From contig JABTBR010000031.1 in NCBI GenBank assembly GCA_013284265.1, positions 1-64,000 of the forward strand: a stretch of DNA of 64,000 bases, written 5' to 3'. The position numbers and the translations under genes were made by a program. Each line of letters starts with the position of its first letter. The stretch's first letter is position 1. The notes below the pieces were generated by a model. It saw only the letters and a list, made by a program, of their open reading frames with translations. It ran no database searches and was not told the DNA's origin. The stretch is from Oxalobacteraceae bacterium (GTDB lineage: Bacteria > Pseudomonadota > Gammaproteobacteria > Burkholderiales > Burkholderiaceae_D). Positions 54,236 through 64,000 of this stretch are shown here, in pieces.

Positions 54236-54901
54236 TCATGCAGCCTTGCCGCTGCCGTCCTGCCAGCCCAGCACATAGTCCGGCGCTGGCAGGCTGCAGG
54301 CGGCGTCGGTCTGCGGCGCCAGCCGGGCGCGGGCGAAGGGCAGCACGCCGGCCCATACCGGCCAGTCCATGTCTTCCGCATCGTCCACCGCCGGGCCACT
54401 GCGCACCTTGCAGGCCGCTTCCGCCAGTGCGATGCGCATCACGGTGGTGGCGTTGTATTCCTTGTCGTTGCCGGGCCGGACCTGTGCCTGGCGTCCCGCC
54501 GCCAGCTTCTCCATGAACGCTTCCATGGTGCTGCGCTTGGCCGCCTCGTCGAGCACTTTTTCAAAACTGCCGTAGATCATCGCCGAGCGGTAGTTCATCG
54601 AGTGATTGAAGGCCGAACGCGCCATCACCAGCCCGTCCAGATGGGTGATGGTCACGCATACTTCGCTCTCGGTCAGGCGCTTGAGCATGCGGCTGCCGTT
54701 GGAGCCGTGGATGTACAGATGGTCGCCTTCGCGCCAGCAGGCGGTGGGAATACAGTGGCTGCCCTTGTCGTCGCTGAAGGCGATGTGGCACAGATAGGCA
54801 TCATCGACGATCGCGTACAGGGTGGCGCTATCGTAGCTGGCATTTTCGGCGACGCGGCGAACGCGGGTGCGCTCGCTCGGCGGTACGGCAGTTTCAGTCA
54901 T
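54236..54901 (-). CDS. Pyridoxamine 5'-phosphate oxidase-like flavoprotein
   Basis: This roughly 221-residue protein belongs to the PNPOx-like split-barrel group. Visible segments are LYAIVDDAYLCHIAFS, GDHLYIHGSNGSRMLKRL and VMARSAFNHSMNYRSAM, typical of FMN-binding nitroreductase/oxidase relatives. It is probably cytoplasmic. The second ATG (54901) has GGAG 4 bases upstream and is preferred; the first ATG (54910) lacks a ribosome site. It is divergent from a MocR-type regulator with a shared operator-like inverted repeat, so it is the likely regulated target. The substrate is unknown; true vitamin B6 oxidase activity is uncertain. Confidence 0.86.
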   Translation of the reverse strand: MTETAVPPSERTRVRRVAENASYDSATLYAIVDDAYLCHIAFSDDKGSHCIPTACWREGDHLYIHGSNGSRMLKRLTESEVCVTITHLDGLVMARSAFNHSMNYRSAMIYGSFEKVLDEAAKRSTMEAFMEKLAAGRQAQVRPGNDKEYNATTVMRIALAEAACKVRSGPAVDDAEDMDWPVWAGVLPFARARLAPQTDAACSLPAPDYVLGWQDGSGKAA

Positions 54902-54922
54902 GGGCTCCATCCAAAAAGAGGA

Positions 54923-54950
54923 TTGTTAAGGTTTGAGCAATCACTATAAT
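54923..54950 (+). promoter_or_regulatory. Predicted sigma-70 promoter of the mocR gene
   Basis: TTGTTA (54923-54928) and TATAAT (54945-54950) are separated by 16 bp. The -10 is a full consensus match. It lies 55 bp before the mocR start. Confidence 0.65.
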
Positions 54951-54955
54951 GGCTG

Positions 54956-54985
54956 TGTGGCTCTTTCAACAGATCCAGAGCCACA
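54956..54985. promoter_or_regulatory. Inverted repeat in the divergent promoter region
   Basis: The arms TGTGGCTCT and AGAGCCACA are separated by 12 bases, placed just after the mocR -10 box and within the likely promoter of the divergent flavoprotein gene (TTGAAA, 15 bp, TATAGT on the minus strand). This is a good candidate MocR operator for auto- and cross-regulation. Confidence 0.6.
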
Positions 54986-55004
54986 GTATTTTATGGAGCC
55001 ATGT

Positions 55005-56544
<1,540 letters not shown>

Positions 56545-56546
<2 letters not shown>

Positions 56547-56646
56547 AACCTACGGCAAAGAGCCGGGGTCTGACCCTGGGTCCGGTGAGGGGCTGCGCCC
56601 CGCCTGTCCCTGCGGGACAGGCCCCCGGCTCTTTGCCGTGGGTTCT
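56545..56646. repeat. Dispersed structured repeat, copy 5 (arm variant)
   Basis: Same core orientation as copies 3 and 4, but both ends carry the CAAAGAGCC/GGCTCTTTG arm, giving a longer outer palindrome with one mismatch (AGAACCTACGG against CCGTGGGTTCT). It overlaps the mocR stop codon. Confidence 0.86.
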
Positions 56647-56675
56647 AAGAGGGACCGCGGCATGCTTGCGTTAAC

Positions 56676-56703
56676 GGAAAAAGGCCGGAACAAGTCCGGC
56701 CTT
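56676..56703 (-). terminator. Terminator of the TonB-dependent receptor gene
   Basis: A 9-bp perfect stem (AAGGCCGGA/TCCGGCCTT) with a 5-base loop. On the minus strand it is followed by TTTT, 45 bp after the receptor stop codon. Confidence 0.75.
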
Positions 56704-56747
56704 CCCGCTGCGATGCGGCTGCCCTGGGGCAGCCAAGTCAGCTCAAC

Positions 56748-59234
56748 TTAAAACGCGGTGTCCATGCGCACGTACATCGAGCGGCCGTTCACGCCGATCG
56801 GGCAGGTTTCCCAGCAGCGGGTGAAGCCGATCTTGGCGTAGTCGCCGCCATTGCTCCATTCCGAAGGCAGGGTGTCGAACAGATTGTTCACGCCGAAGCT
56901 CAGGAAGGTACGCTTGCTGAAGGCATAGCGCACGGAGGTGTCGACCAGCCACTTGGCATCCCAAGTATGCAGCGGGGTGAAGTTGGCGGCCTGTACTTCG
57001 CCGTAGTAGTTGGCGCGCGCGTTCAGGTTCCATGGGCCGTTGCTGTAGTCGGCGGCGACCACGTGGTGCTTGCGCGGCTGGCCGCGTTCGATCAGCGTCA
57101 CCTGCGAGGCGTCGAACAGTTGTTCGCCCGTCAGCACCGAGGAGGTGGAGTGGCGCTTGGTCACTTCGGTCTTGTTGAAGCCCAGCTGGCCCGACAGCAC
57201 CAGCGTGGACGAATCGAGGCGGCTGGTGTGTTCGGCCACGATGTCCAGGCCGCGGGTGCGGGTATCGACCGCATTGGTGAAGAACTGGGCCTGGCCGACG
57301 CCGAGCGGCTTGAGGATGTTGGCGATCGGGCCGCCGTTCTTTTCCGGCGCGACTTCGCTGGAGAAGACGATGCGGTCCTTGATGTTGATCTGGTACACGT
57401 CCGCTGTCAGCGACATATTCTTGGCCGGACGCAGCACGAAGCCCAGGCTGCCGCTGGTCGAGGTTTCCTCTTTCAGCGGCTTGATGCCGAAGGCCTGGGT
57501 GACGGCGCTGCCCTGGCGCGCGGTCAGGGTTTCGGTCAGCACGCCGTTGTTCAGGTTGGTCGACACGGAGCTGTAGAACTCTTGCTGCACGCTAGGCGCG
57601 CGGAAACCGGACGACAGGCTGCCGCGGAAACCGATCTGCTTCGACGGGTCGAAACGGGCGCTCAGCTTGCCGGTGACGGTGCTGCCGAAGTCCGAGTATT
57701 TCTCGTAGCGGACCGCGCCGGCCAGCAGCAGCGATTCGATCGGACGGTGTTCGGCGTCCAGATACAGGGCGATGTTATGGCGGCCCGAATCGACGGCGGT
57801 GCCAGGCGTGTAGCCTGGGAAGCCCTGAATACCCGCGCCGGCGGTCTTGCCTTGCTGGCCATTGATGACGATGGCGGGATTGTTGGTGCGGCCATACTGG
57901 TAGGAGACCGGATCGCCTGCGACGATCTCATAGTTGTCGGCGCGGTATTCGAAGCCGGTGGCCAGGAACACGCTGGCGTCGCCCAGTTTGACCGGACCCT
58001 TGATGTCGGCGTTGATGGTGGTCTGGTTGAACTTGAGCTTGCCGGTATCGGCTTCGCGCGGCGAGGTGCCGTAGATCTTGCCCCCATCGGCCGGGTTCGG
58101 CTCATACCAGTAGCTGACGTTGATACTGTTCGATTCGTGGAAATCGAGTTCGCTGGCGCCGTGGTTGATGCTGATGTCGGCCTTCCAGTCGTTCGGCAGG
58201 TCGCGGCGGTAGCCGAAGGCGAAGGAGGCGTCCTTGACGGTGGTGTGGATTTCCGGCAGGTAGCCATCGGAACCGGCTGGCAATGCGTCCGGCACGGTGC
58301 GGTTTTCGCCTTGCGAGCGATAGAAGCCGTAGGCGTCGCCCTTACGGCGCGAAATGCCGCCGAAGGCGTAGAACTCGCTGGCCTTGTCGATCGGCAGGGC
58401 GGCGTTCCACCACAGGTAGGCATCCTTGGCATTGCTGTCGCCGATGTGCTGGGTCACGCGCGGCGCGCCGGTCACGCGCAGCGAGTCCGGGCCGGCGCGG
58501 TTGGTTTCGCCGCGCTTGCGCGCTTCCACCGTCAGATTGATGAAGCCGCCGTCCTGGCCCAGCGCGAAGCCGGTGTTGGCGCTGCCGGCGTAGTTGTCGC
58601 CGTCGCCTTCCGAGGTGGTGCCGATGGTGCCCGAGAGCGTGGTTTCCTTGGTCTGCGACTTGAGCACGATATTGATCACGCCGGCGATCGCGTCCGAGCC
58701 GTATTGGGCGGCGGCGCCGTCGCGCAGCACTTCGATGTGGTGGATCGCGGCCAGCGGAATGGCGTTGATGTCGGTACCGGCCGAACCGCGGCCAATGGTC
58801 TGCTGCACATTGACCAGCGCCTGCTGATGGCGGCGCTTGCCATTGACCAGCACCAGCACCTGGTCAGGGCCGAGCGAACGCAGCGTGGCGGGACGGATGA
58901 TGTCCGAGCCGTCGCTGATGAAGGTGGTCGAGAAATTGAAGGACGGGTCCAGCGTCTGCAGCAGCTTGCCCAGTTCCAGCGGACCGGCGGTCTGCATGTC
59001 TTTCAGGCTGATCAGGCCAACCGGCGCCGAGGTGTCGAGCGCGGTCTTGGCGGCCGAGCGCGAGCCCAGTACGACCACGGTCGCCTCGGAGGCGGGCGCG
59101 GCGCTGTCGGCGGCGGTCTGGGCCCAGGCGTGGGTGGCGGCCAGCAGCATGGCGCTGGCGAGCAGGGTGCGGCGGAATGGCAGGGCGCTGGAGCGGTGTT
59201 GCGACGGGGCGATGCTGTTTGGAACAGTCTTCAT
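56748..59234 (-). CDS. TonB-dependent outer-membrane receptor
   Basis: The 828-residue protein has a signal peptide (about 1-38, WAQ-TAA), a likely TonB box (ATVVVLGSRS, about 50-60) and a plug domain with VLVNGKRRHQQ and DGAAAQYGSDAIAGVINIVL (about 60-195). A 22-strand-type beta-barrel ends in the aromatic F of MDTAF, required for barrel assembly. It should import a scarce ligand with energy from TonB. No regulator or transport partner is adjacent, and the ligand (siderophore, vitamin or polysaccharide fragment) cannot be told. It has its own terminator and a 306-bp promoter region. Confidence 0.94.
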   Translation of the reverse strand: MKTVPNSIAPSQHRSSALPFRRTLLASAMLLAATHAWAQTAADSAAPASEATVVVLGSRSAAKTALDTSAPVGLISLKDMQTAGPLELGKLLQTLDPSFNFSTTFISDGSDIIRPATLRSLGPDQVLVLVNGKRRHQQALVNVQQTIGRGSAGTDINAIPLAAIHHIEVLRDGAAAQYGSDAIAGVINIVLKSQTKETTLSGTIGTTSEGDGDNYAGSANTGFALGQDGGFINLTVEARKRGETNRAGPDSLRVTGAPRVTQHIGDSNAKDAYLWWNAALPIDKASEFYAFGGISRRKGDAYGFYRSQGENRTVPDALPAGSDGYLPEIHTTVKDASFAFGYRRDLPNDWKADISINHGASELDFHESNSINVSYWYEPNPADGGKIYGTSPREADTGKLKFNQTTINADIKGPVKLGDASVFLATGFEYRADNYEIVAGDPVSYQYGRTNNPAIVINGQQGKTAGAGIQGFPGYTPGTAVDSGRHNIALYLDAEHRPIESLLLAGAVRYEKYSDFGSTVTGKLSARFDPSKQIGFRGSLSSGFRAPSVQQEFYSSVSTNLNNGVLTETLTARQGSAVTQAFGIKPLKEETSTSGSLGFVLRPAKNMSLTADVYQINIKDRIVFSSEVAPEKNGGPIANILKPLGVGQAQFFTNAVDTRTRGLDIVAEHTSRLDSSTLVLSGQLGFNKTEVTKRHSTSSVLTGEQLFDASQVTLIERGQPRKHHVVAADYSNGPWNLNARANYYGEVQAANFTPLHTWDAKWLVDTSVRYAFSKRTFLSFGVNNLFDTLPSEWSNGGDYAKIGFTRCWETCPIGVNGRSMYVRMDTAF

Positions 59235-59540
59235 GTAGGGTTCTCTCTTGTGGTGTTTTCTGTTGCTGAACCGGCCTGTAGGGCCGTTTCATCAGGCAGT
59301 GGAGGTGAGGGATCTTCACCAACGAGAAAATACTACAGCGCACTTTTGATACGGGCAAACCGGCTTGCACCATATTGTTGCATTATGTGCACCCTTGATA
59401 ATATTGCGTGCTTTTCCGCCGGAATTGCCGTACCCTCTCCGACCGGCGATGGGTTTTTAGGCAGTAATTTAGCAATAAGCACGCGTTAGTGCGCTTAAGA
59501 CATAAGAATATGTGGTTTTTGTGCGTTTGCGCAAAACAAA
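59235..59540. other. Promoter region of the TonB-dependent receptor
   Basis: This 306-bp AT-richer stretch has no gene. It contains direct GGTGCA elements on the minus strand near 59367-59393 and a short palindrome TTTGCGCAAA (59525-59534), but no Fur-box match or clear -10/-35 pair that I would trust. Confidence 0.4.
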
Positions 59541-60320
59541 TTACTGCTGATCGTGCATCCACGCTTTCAGGCCATTGACCCAGTTCTTGGCCGGCAGATT
59601 GAGGGTGCTGCGGATCGCCGCGGCCCGTTCATAGAGCACGCTGAAATCGAGTGCGGGCGCGCGCTTGAAGGCGAGCACGACGATATTGGCGTCATGCACC
59701 TCGGGCAGCCAGACCACCGCGTCGAACACCAGTTCCATTGCCTGCAGATTCTTGTCGTAGTTCGGATAGTCGCCGAATACATTGGTGGTCATCACGCCGT
59801 CGTCGCTCAGGCAGTCGTAGCAAGCCTGGTAAAACTCCGGACTGTCGAGCACCGGACCGCGCGCGTCCTCGTCGTACAGGTCGACCTGCAGCACGTCGAC
59901 GCCGCCATGGTTGGCCGCATCCATCACGAAGTCGAGCGCATTCATTTCACGCACGTCCAGCCGCGCGTCATTGGGCGGCAGGCCGAAGTGGGCGTGGCAG
60001 ATGTCGATCACGTTGGGATTGAGCTCGACCGCCGTCACGCGCGTGCCGGGCAGCTTGTGGTAGCAGAACTTGGTCAGCGCGGCGCTGCCCAGGCCGAGCT
60101 GCACCACATGGCGCGGCCGCGGCTCGAAGAGCAGCCACATCATCATCATCTGCACATATTCGAGCTCGATCGCATCGGGCTTGGACAGGCGCATCGCGCC
60201 CTGCACCCAGGACGTGCCCAGGTGCAGGAAGCGCACGCCCTGGAATTCGGTGAGGGTGGCCGGTGGGTGGCCGGGCTGGTCGAAGCGCGCGGCGCTGGCG
60301 GTGGTGGGTAGTCTGGACAT
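59541..60320 (-). CDS. Spermidine synthase-like methyltransferase-fold protein
   Basis: The 259-residue product has a Rossmann methyltransferase-type fold as in polyamine synthases: the glycine loop HVVQLGLGSAALTKF (about 75-90), acidic residues in VTAVELNPNVID, and DVLQVDLYDED near the active-site region. The N-terminal beta-domain is short and the catalytic motif of true SpeE is not clearly kept, so the substrate is uncertain. I chose the ATG at 60320 because it opens the conserved part. A bidirectional hairpin (60358-60381) separates it from the PEP-CTERM gene. It might aminopropylate or methylate a polyamine-like substrate; this is inference. Confidence 0.82.
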   Translation of the reverse strand: MSRLPTTASAARFDQPGHPPATLTEFQGVRFLHLGTSWVQGAMRLSKPDAIELEYVQMMMMWLLFEPRPRHVVQLGLGSAALTKFCYHKLPGTRVTAVELNPNVIDICHAHFGLPPNDARLDVREMNALDFVMDAANHGGVDVLQVDLYDEDARGPVLDSPEFYQACYDCLSDDGVMTTNVFGDYPNYDKNLQAMELVFDAVVWLPEVHDANIVVLAFKRAPALDFSVLYERAAAIRSTLNLPAKNWVNGLKAWMHDQQ

Positions 60321-60357
60321 GGGCGGCAGTTTATCAGCCGGTGTCGGCGCGGCCAAA

Positions 60358-60381
60358 AAAAAGACGCCGAAGCGTCTTTTT
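60358..60381. terminator. Bidirectional terminator downstream of the PEP-CTERM gene
   Basis: AAAAAGACGC and GCGTCTTTTT form a 10-bp perfect stem with a 4-base loop, flanked by A- and T-runs. Confidence 0.9.
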
Positions 60382-60402
60382 GGGGTGGCTAGCCTGATCG
60401 CA

Positions 60403-60930
60403 TCAAGCGGCTTTCCGGCGCCGGGCCAGGAAGGCCAGGACGCCCAGGCCGCCGAGCAGCATGCCATAGGTTTCCGGTTCCGGCACCACGGTGACCACAT
60501 TCAGCGTGCCGGAATAGACTGCGTTGATCGGCATTTGTTCCGGCCCTGGACTCGGACCGGCCCAGCCGTGCACCAGCAGCTGCAGCGTGCCCGACTCGGA
60601 GGCGCCGAAGACGCCGCCGCCTTCGATGATGCCCATCGGGCCGGCGATCAGCGTCAGTGGGGTGGCGCCGATATAGGCTTCCCAGAAATTGATATTGGAG
60701 GCGCCAAAGCCGATCGTGATGAGGCTGGTGTCAACCAGGGCCGGCCCCACGCTGGGCGTGAAGGTGATGAAGTCCCAGAACTCGCCGGAATACATATGGG
60801 TCATCGAGAAGCCGGCCGTTTGTAGCGGAGCGACGCCTGCCAGAGCCACGGTTGAAGTGAGATCTTCGGCCATTACGGTGCCGAAGCTGGCTGCCAAGGC
60901 GGCGGCCAGGAAGAGAGGTTTTAATTTCAT
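60403..60930 (-). CDS. PEP-CTERM protein of the FxDxFTF type
   Basis: The 175-residue protein has a signal peptide (about 1-21, VMA-EDL) and a beta-rich body carrying EFWDFITFTPSV (about 50-61), the hallmark of small FxDxFTF proteins. It ends in a canonical PEP-CTERM signal: VPEPETYG, a hydrophobic helix, then LARRRKAA. Exosortase EpsH should cut at PEP and release it to the cell surface together with exopolysaccharide. The exosortase gene is not in this window. The start has an unremarkable AG-rich site (plus-strand CCCC before ATG). No partner gene adjoins it. Confidence 0.92.
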   Translation of the reverse strand: MKLKPLFLAAALAASFGTVMAEDLTSTVALAGVAPLQTAGFSMTHMYSGEFWDFITFTPSVGPALVDTSLITIGFGASNINFWEAYIGATPLTLIAGPMGIIEGGGVFGASESGTLQLLVHGWAGPSPGPEQMPINAVYSGTLNVVTVVPEPETYGMLLGGLGVLAFLARRRKAA

Positions 60931-61146
60931 TTTTTTTCCCCGTCAGTAAGGTCCCCACACCCGGAGTTCCAGGTGCTGGAGCTGAAGTTACGCCCGGCGA
61001 AAAGGGGTGTCAATTCGCTATTTCTTAATCGAAAAAAGACAACAATAGTTGCAGACTAAAACTGGGGCTAGCGCTGTGGTAAGCATGTCAGAGCAATCAT
61101 TTCTTTTGTGTTTTTTGCACAAAAATAGGATTGGAAAATGGCAACT

Positions 61147-62609
61147 TTAGTTGTTGAAAGTGGACACTGGCAAGATGATCGCCACGCTCAGGCCGCCGCC
61201 GTCGCGATTGGCCAGGGTGATGCGCCCGCCATGGGCTTCGGCGATCTCGCGCGCCAGCGCCAGGCCCAGGCCGGTGCCGCTGCGCTTGGTGGAATAGAAG
61301 GGCACCAGGGCATTGGCGAGCACGGTGTCGCTCATGCCGGGGCCGCGGTCCTGCACCTCGATGCGCACGGCGCCCTGCTGGCGCCGCAGTTCCAGGCAGA
61401 CCGCCTCGGCCGGTGAGCCCGATTCGTGGGCATTTTTCAGCAGGTTCAGCAGGGCCTGTTCCAGCTGGGCCGTATCGAAGGCGGCCGCTTCAAGCGGCAG
61501 GCTGCCGGCCAGCGTGAAGCTGAGCTGATCGGCCAGGCGGGCGACGAAGGGCTGCCAGTGCTGGGTTTCCAGGCGCGGGCTGGGCAGCTTGGCGAAGCGC
61601 GCATAGCCAAGGATGAAACTTTCCAGGTGGCGGGTGCGTTCGGCGATGGTGTCGAGGATTTGCGGCAGGCGTTCGGTCTGGCCGCGCCGCACCAGCTCGG
61701 CGCCGGAATGGGCCAGCGAGCTGAGCGGCGCGAGCGAGTTGTTCAGCTCATGGCTGATGACGCGGATCACCTTTTTCCAGGTCTGCACTTCCTGGCGGCG
61801 CAATTCCAGCGTCAGCTGGCGCAGCAGCAGCAGTTCATGCTTGCGCCCGTTCAGGCTGAAGCTGCGCCGCGCCAGATGGAATACTTCCTCTTCGTCGCCG
61901 TCGGCGCCGCTGCCGCCGCTGGAAAACAGGCCGTCGCCGCCGCGCGCCAGCGCTTCGACCAGCGCCGGCGCGCTGTGGCGCAGCACGGCGTCGAGGCGGT
62001 GGCCCTCCAGGCTGCGGCCCTGGTGCAGCAACTGGCGCGCGGCCAGGTTGGCGTAGACGATGGGGCCGGCCTCGCTGACGAGCAGCATCGCCACCGGGGT
62101 GTTCTGGACCATGGTGTCGAGCAGCAGTTCGCGCTGCACCAGGTCGAGGCGCTGGCGCCGCAGCACTTCGCCCAGCGCGTTATGGGCGCGCACCAGGTCG
62201 CTCAACTCATCGTTCTGGGGCCAGTGCAGGCTGAAGGAAAAATCGCCATCCTGGTAGCTGGTGACGGTGCCGGTGAGGGCGCGGAACAGCGACAGCATAT
62301 GTCCCAGCTGGGCGCGGATGGTGATGATGGACAGCGGCAGCACGCACAGCAGGCAGATCGCCAGCACCCAGCCTGGCTGGTCCGGCAGCAGCCGGGTCAG
62401 CGCCAGCGCGATCAGGATGCCGACCGTGACCAGGGTAGCGACCAGCGCGGTCCAGCGCGTCAGCAGCGACAGCCGCAGGCCCTTGCCGGGTGCGCTGGCG
62501 GCAGCCTGGCCGGTGCGGCCGCCCTCGCTGGCGTCCGGCGCCGCATCCGCGGCGGGTGCGCCGTCCGGGCTGGCCTGGCCGCCGCCTTGCCGGTCTGGCG
62601 TGTCCCGCG

Positions 62610-62613
<4 letters not shown>
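61147..62613 (-). CDS. NtrY-like sensor histidine kinase
   Basis: The 488-residue kinase has a proline/alanine-rich cytoplasmic N-terminus, two membrane helices (about 53-73 and 81-99) and a HAMP-like segment (about 105-150). A PAS-like region follows (about 160-260), then a dimerisation domain with H288 in RVISHELNNSLAPLSSLAHS, and an ATPase domain (NLLKNAHE, DRGPGM, GTGLGLALAREI). The periplasmic loop is very short, so a membrane or cytoplasmic cue is likely. The H-box HELNNSL is typical of NtrB/NtrY-type kinases. It overlaps the response-regulator gene by 4 bases, so it is its cognate kinase. Confidence 0.93.

Positions 62614-64000
<1,387 letters not shown>

Overview
The window looks like chromosome from a high-GC betaproteobacterium of the family Oxalobacteraceae (Massilia, Duganella, Pseudoduganella or Janthinobacterium type). 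The basis is GC-rich coding throughout, two PEP-CTERM sorting-signal proteins, a NdvB-type cyclic glucan synthase, MocR and Lrp regulators and a large chemotaxis cluster. The genus is an inference, because no rRNA gene is present. I found no tRNA, rRNA, CRISPR array, insertion sequence or prophage. Coding density is about 95%.

Layout. 0-6.4 kb: an exported DUF885 metallohydrolase, an HPP-CBS membrane protein with an Lrp/AsnC regulator, and a divergent cysteine desulfurase fused to a degenerate metallo-beta-lactamase-like region and a rhodanese. 6.7-15.4 kb: a giant cyclic beta-1,2-glucan synthase (NdvB). 15.8-25.1 kb: mostly exported proteins, namely a PHP-domain phosphoesterase-like protein, a small PEP-CTERM protein, a GDT1-type Mn2+ exporter behind a yybP-ykoY-like riboswitch, an M1 aminopeptidase, a beta-lactamase-fold serine hydrolase, and three tandem Ala/Lys-rich secreted proteins resembling acid-shock protein Asr. 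25.3-28.5 kb: a diguanylate cyclase, panD and aqpZ. 28.9-40.7 kb: one chemotaxis operon (soluble-sensor-less MCP, cheY, STAS, cheA, cheW, cheR, cheD, cheB, REC-EAL, two near-duplicate MCPs). 40.8-41.6 kb: an exported methyltransferase.

41.7-54.2 kb is the most intriguing region. Two Tat-exported TldD-type metalloproteases flank a signal-less TldE/PmbA partner. They are followed without a break by DUF4159, MoxR AAA+, DUF58, BatA-like and two further membrane proteins. A near-consensus sigma-54 promoter, preceded by five helically phased CGGACA repeats, lies in front of the first tldD. I propose this as a regulated envelope protease/chaperone system of unknown function.

54.2-64 kb: a PNPOx-like flavoprotein divergent from a MocR regulator, a TonB-dependent receptor, a spermidine-synthase-like methyltransferase-fold protein, a second PEP-CTERM protein, and an NtrY-like kinase with a sigma-54 response regulator cut by the window end.

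Five copies of an unrecognised, roughly 100-bp, highly structured intergenic repeat are scattered through the window. Each sits within about 50 bp of the 3' end of a gene. Paired base changes in the stems, together with apparent inversion and arm-swapping between copies, suggest an active, RNA-structured dispersed element.
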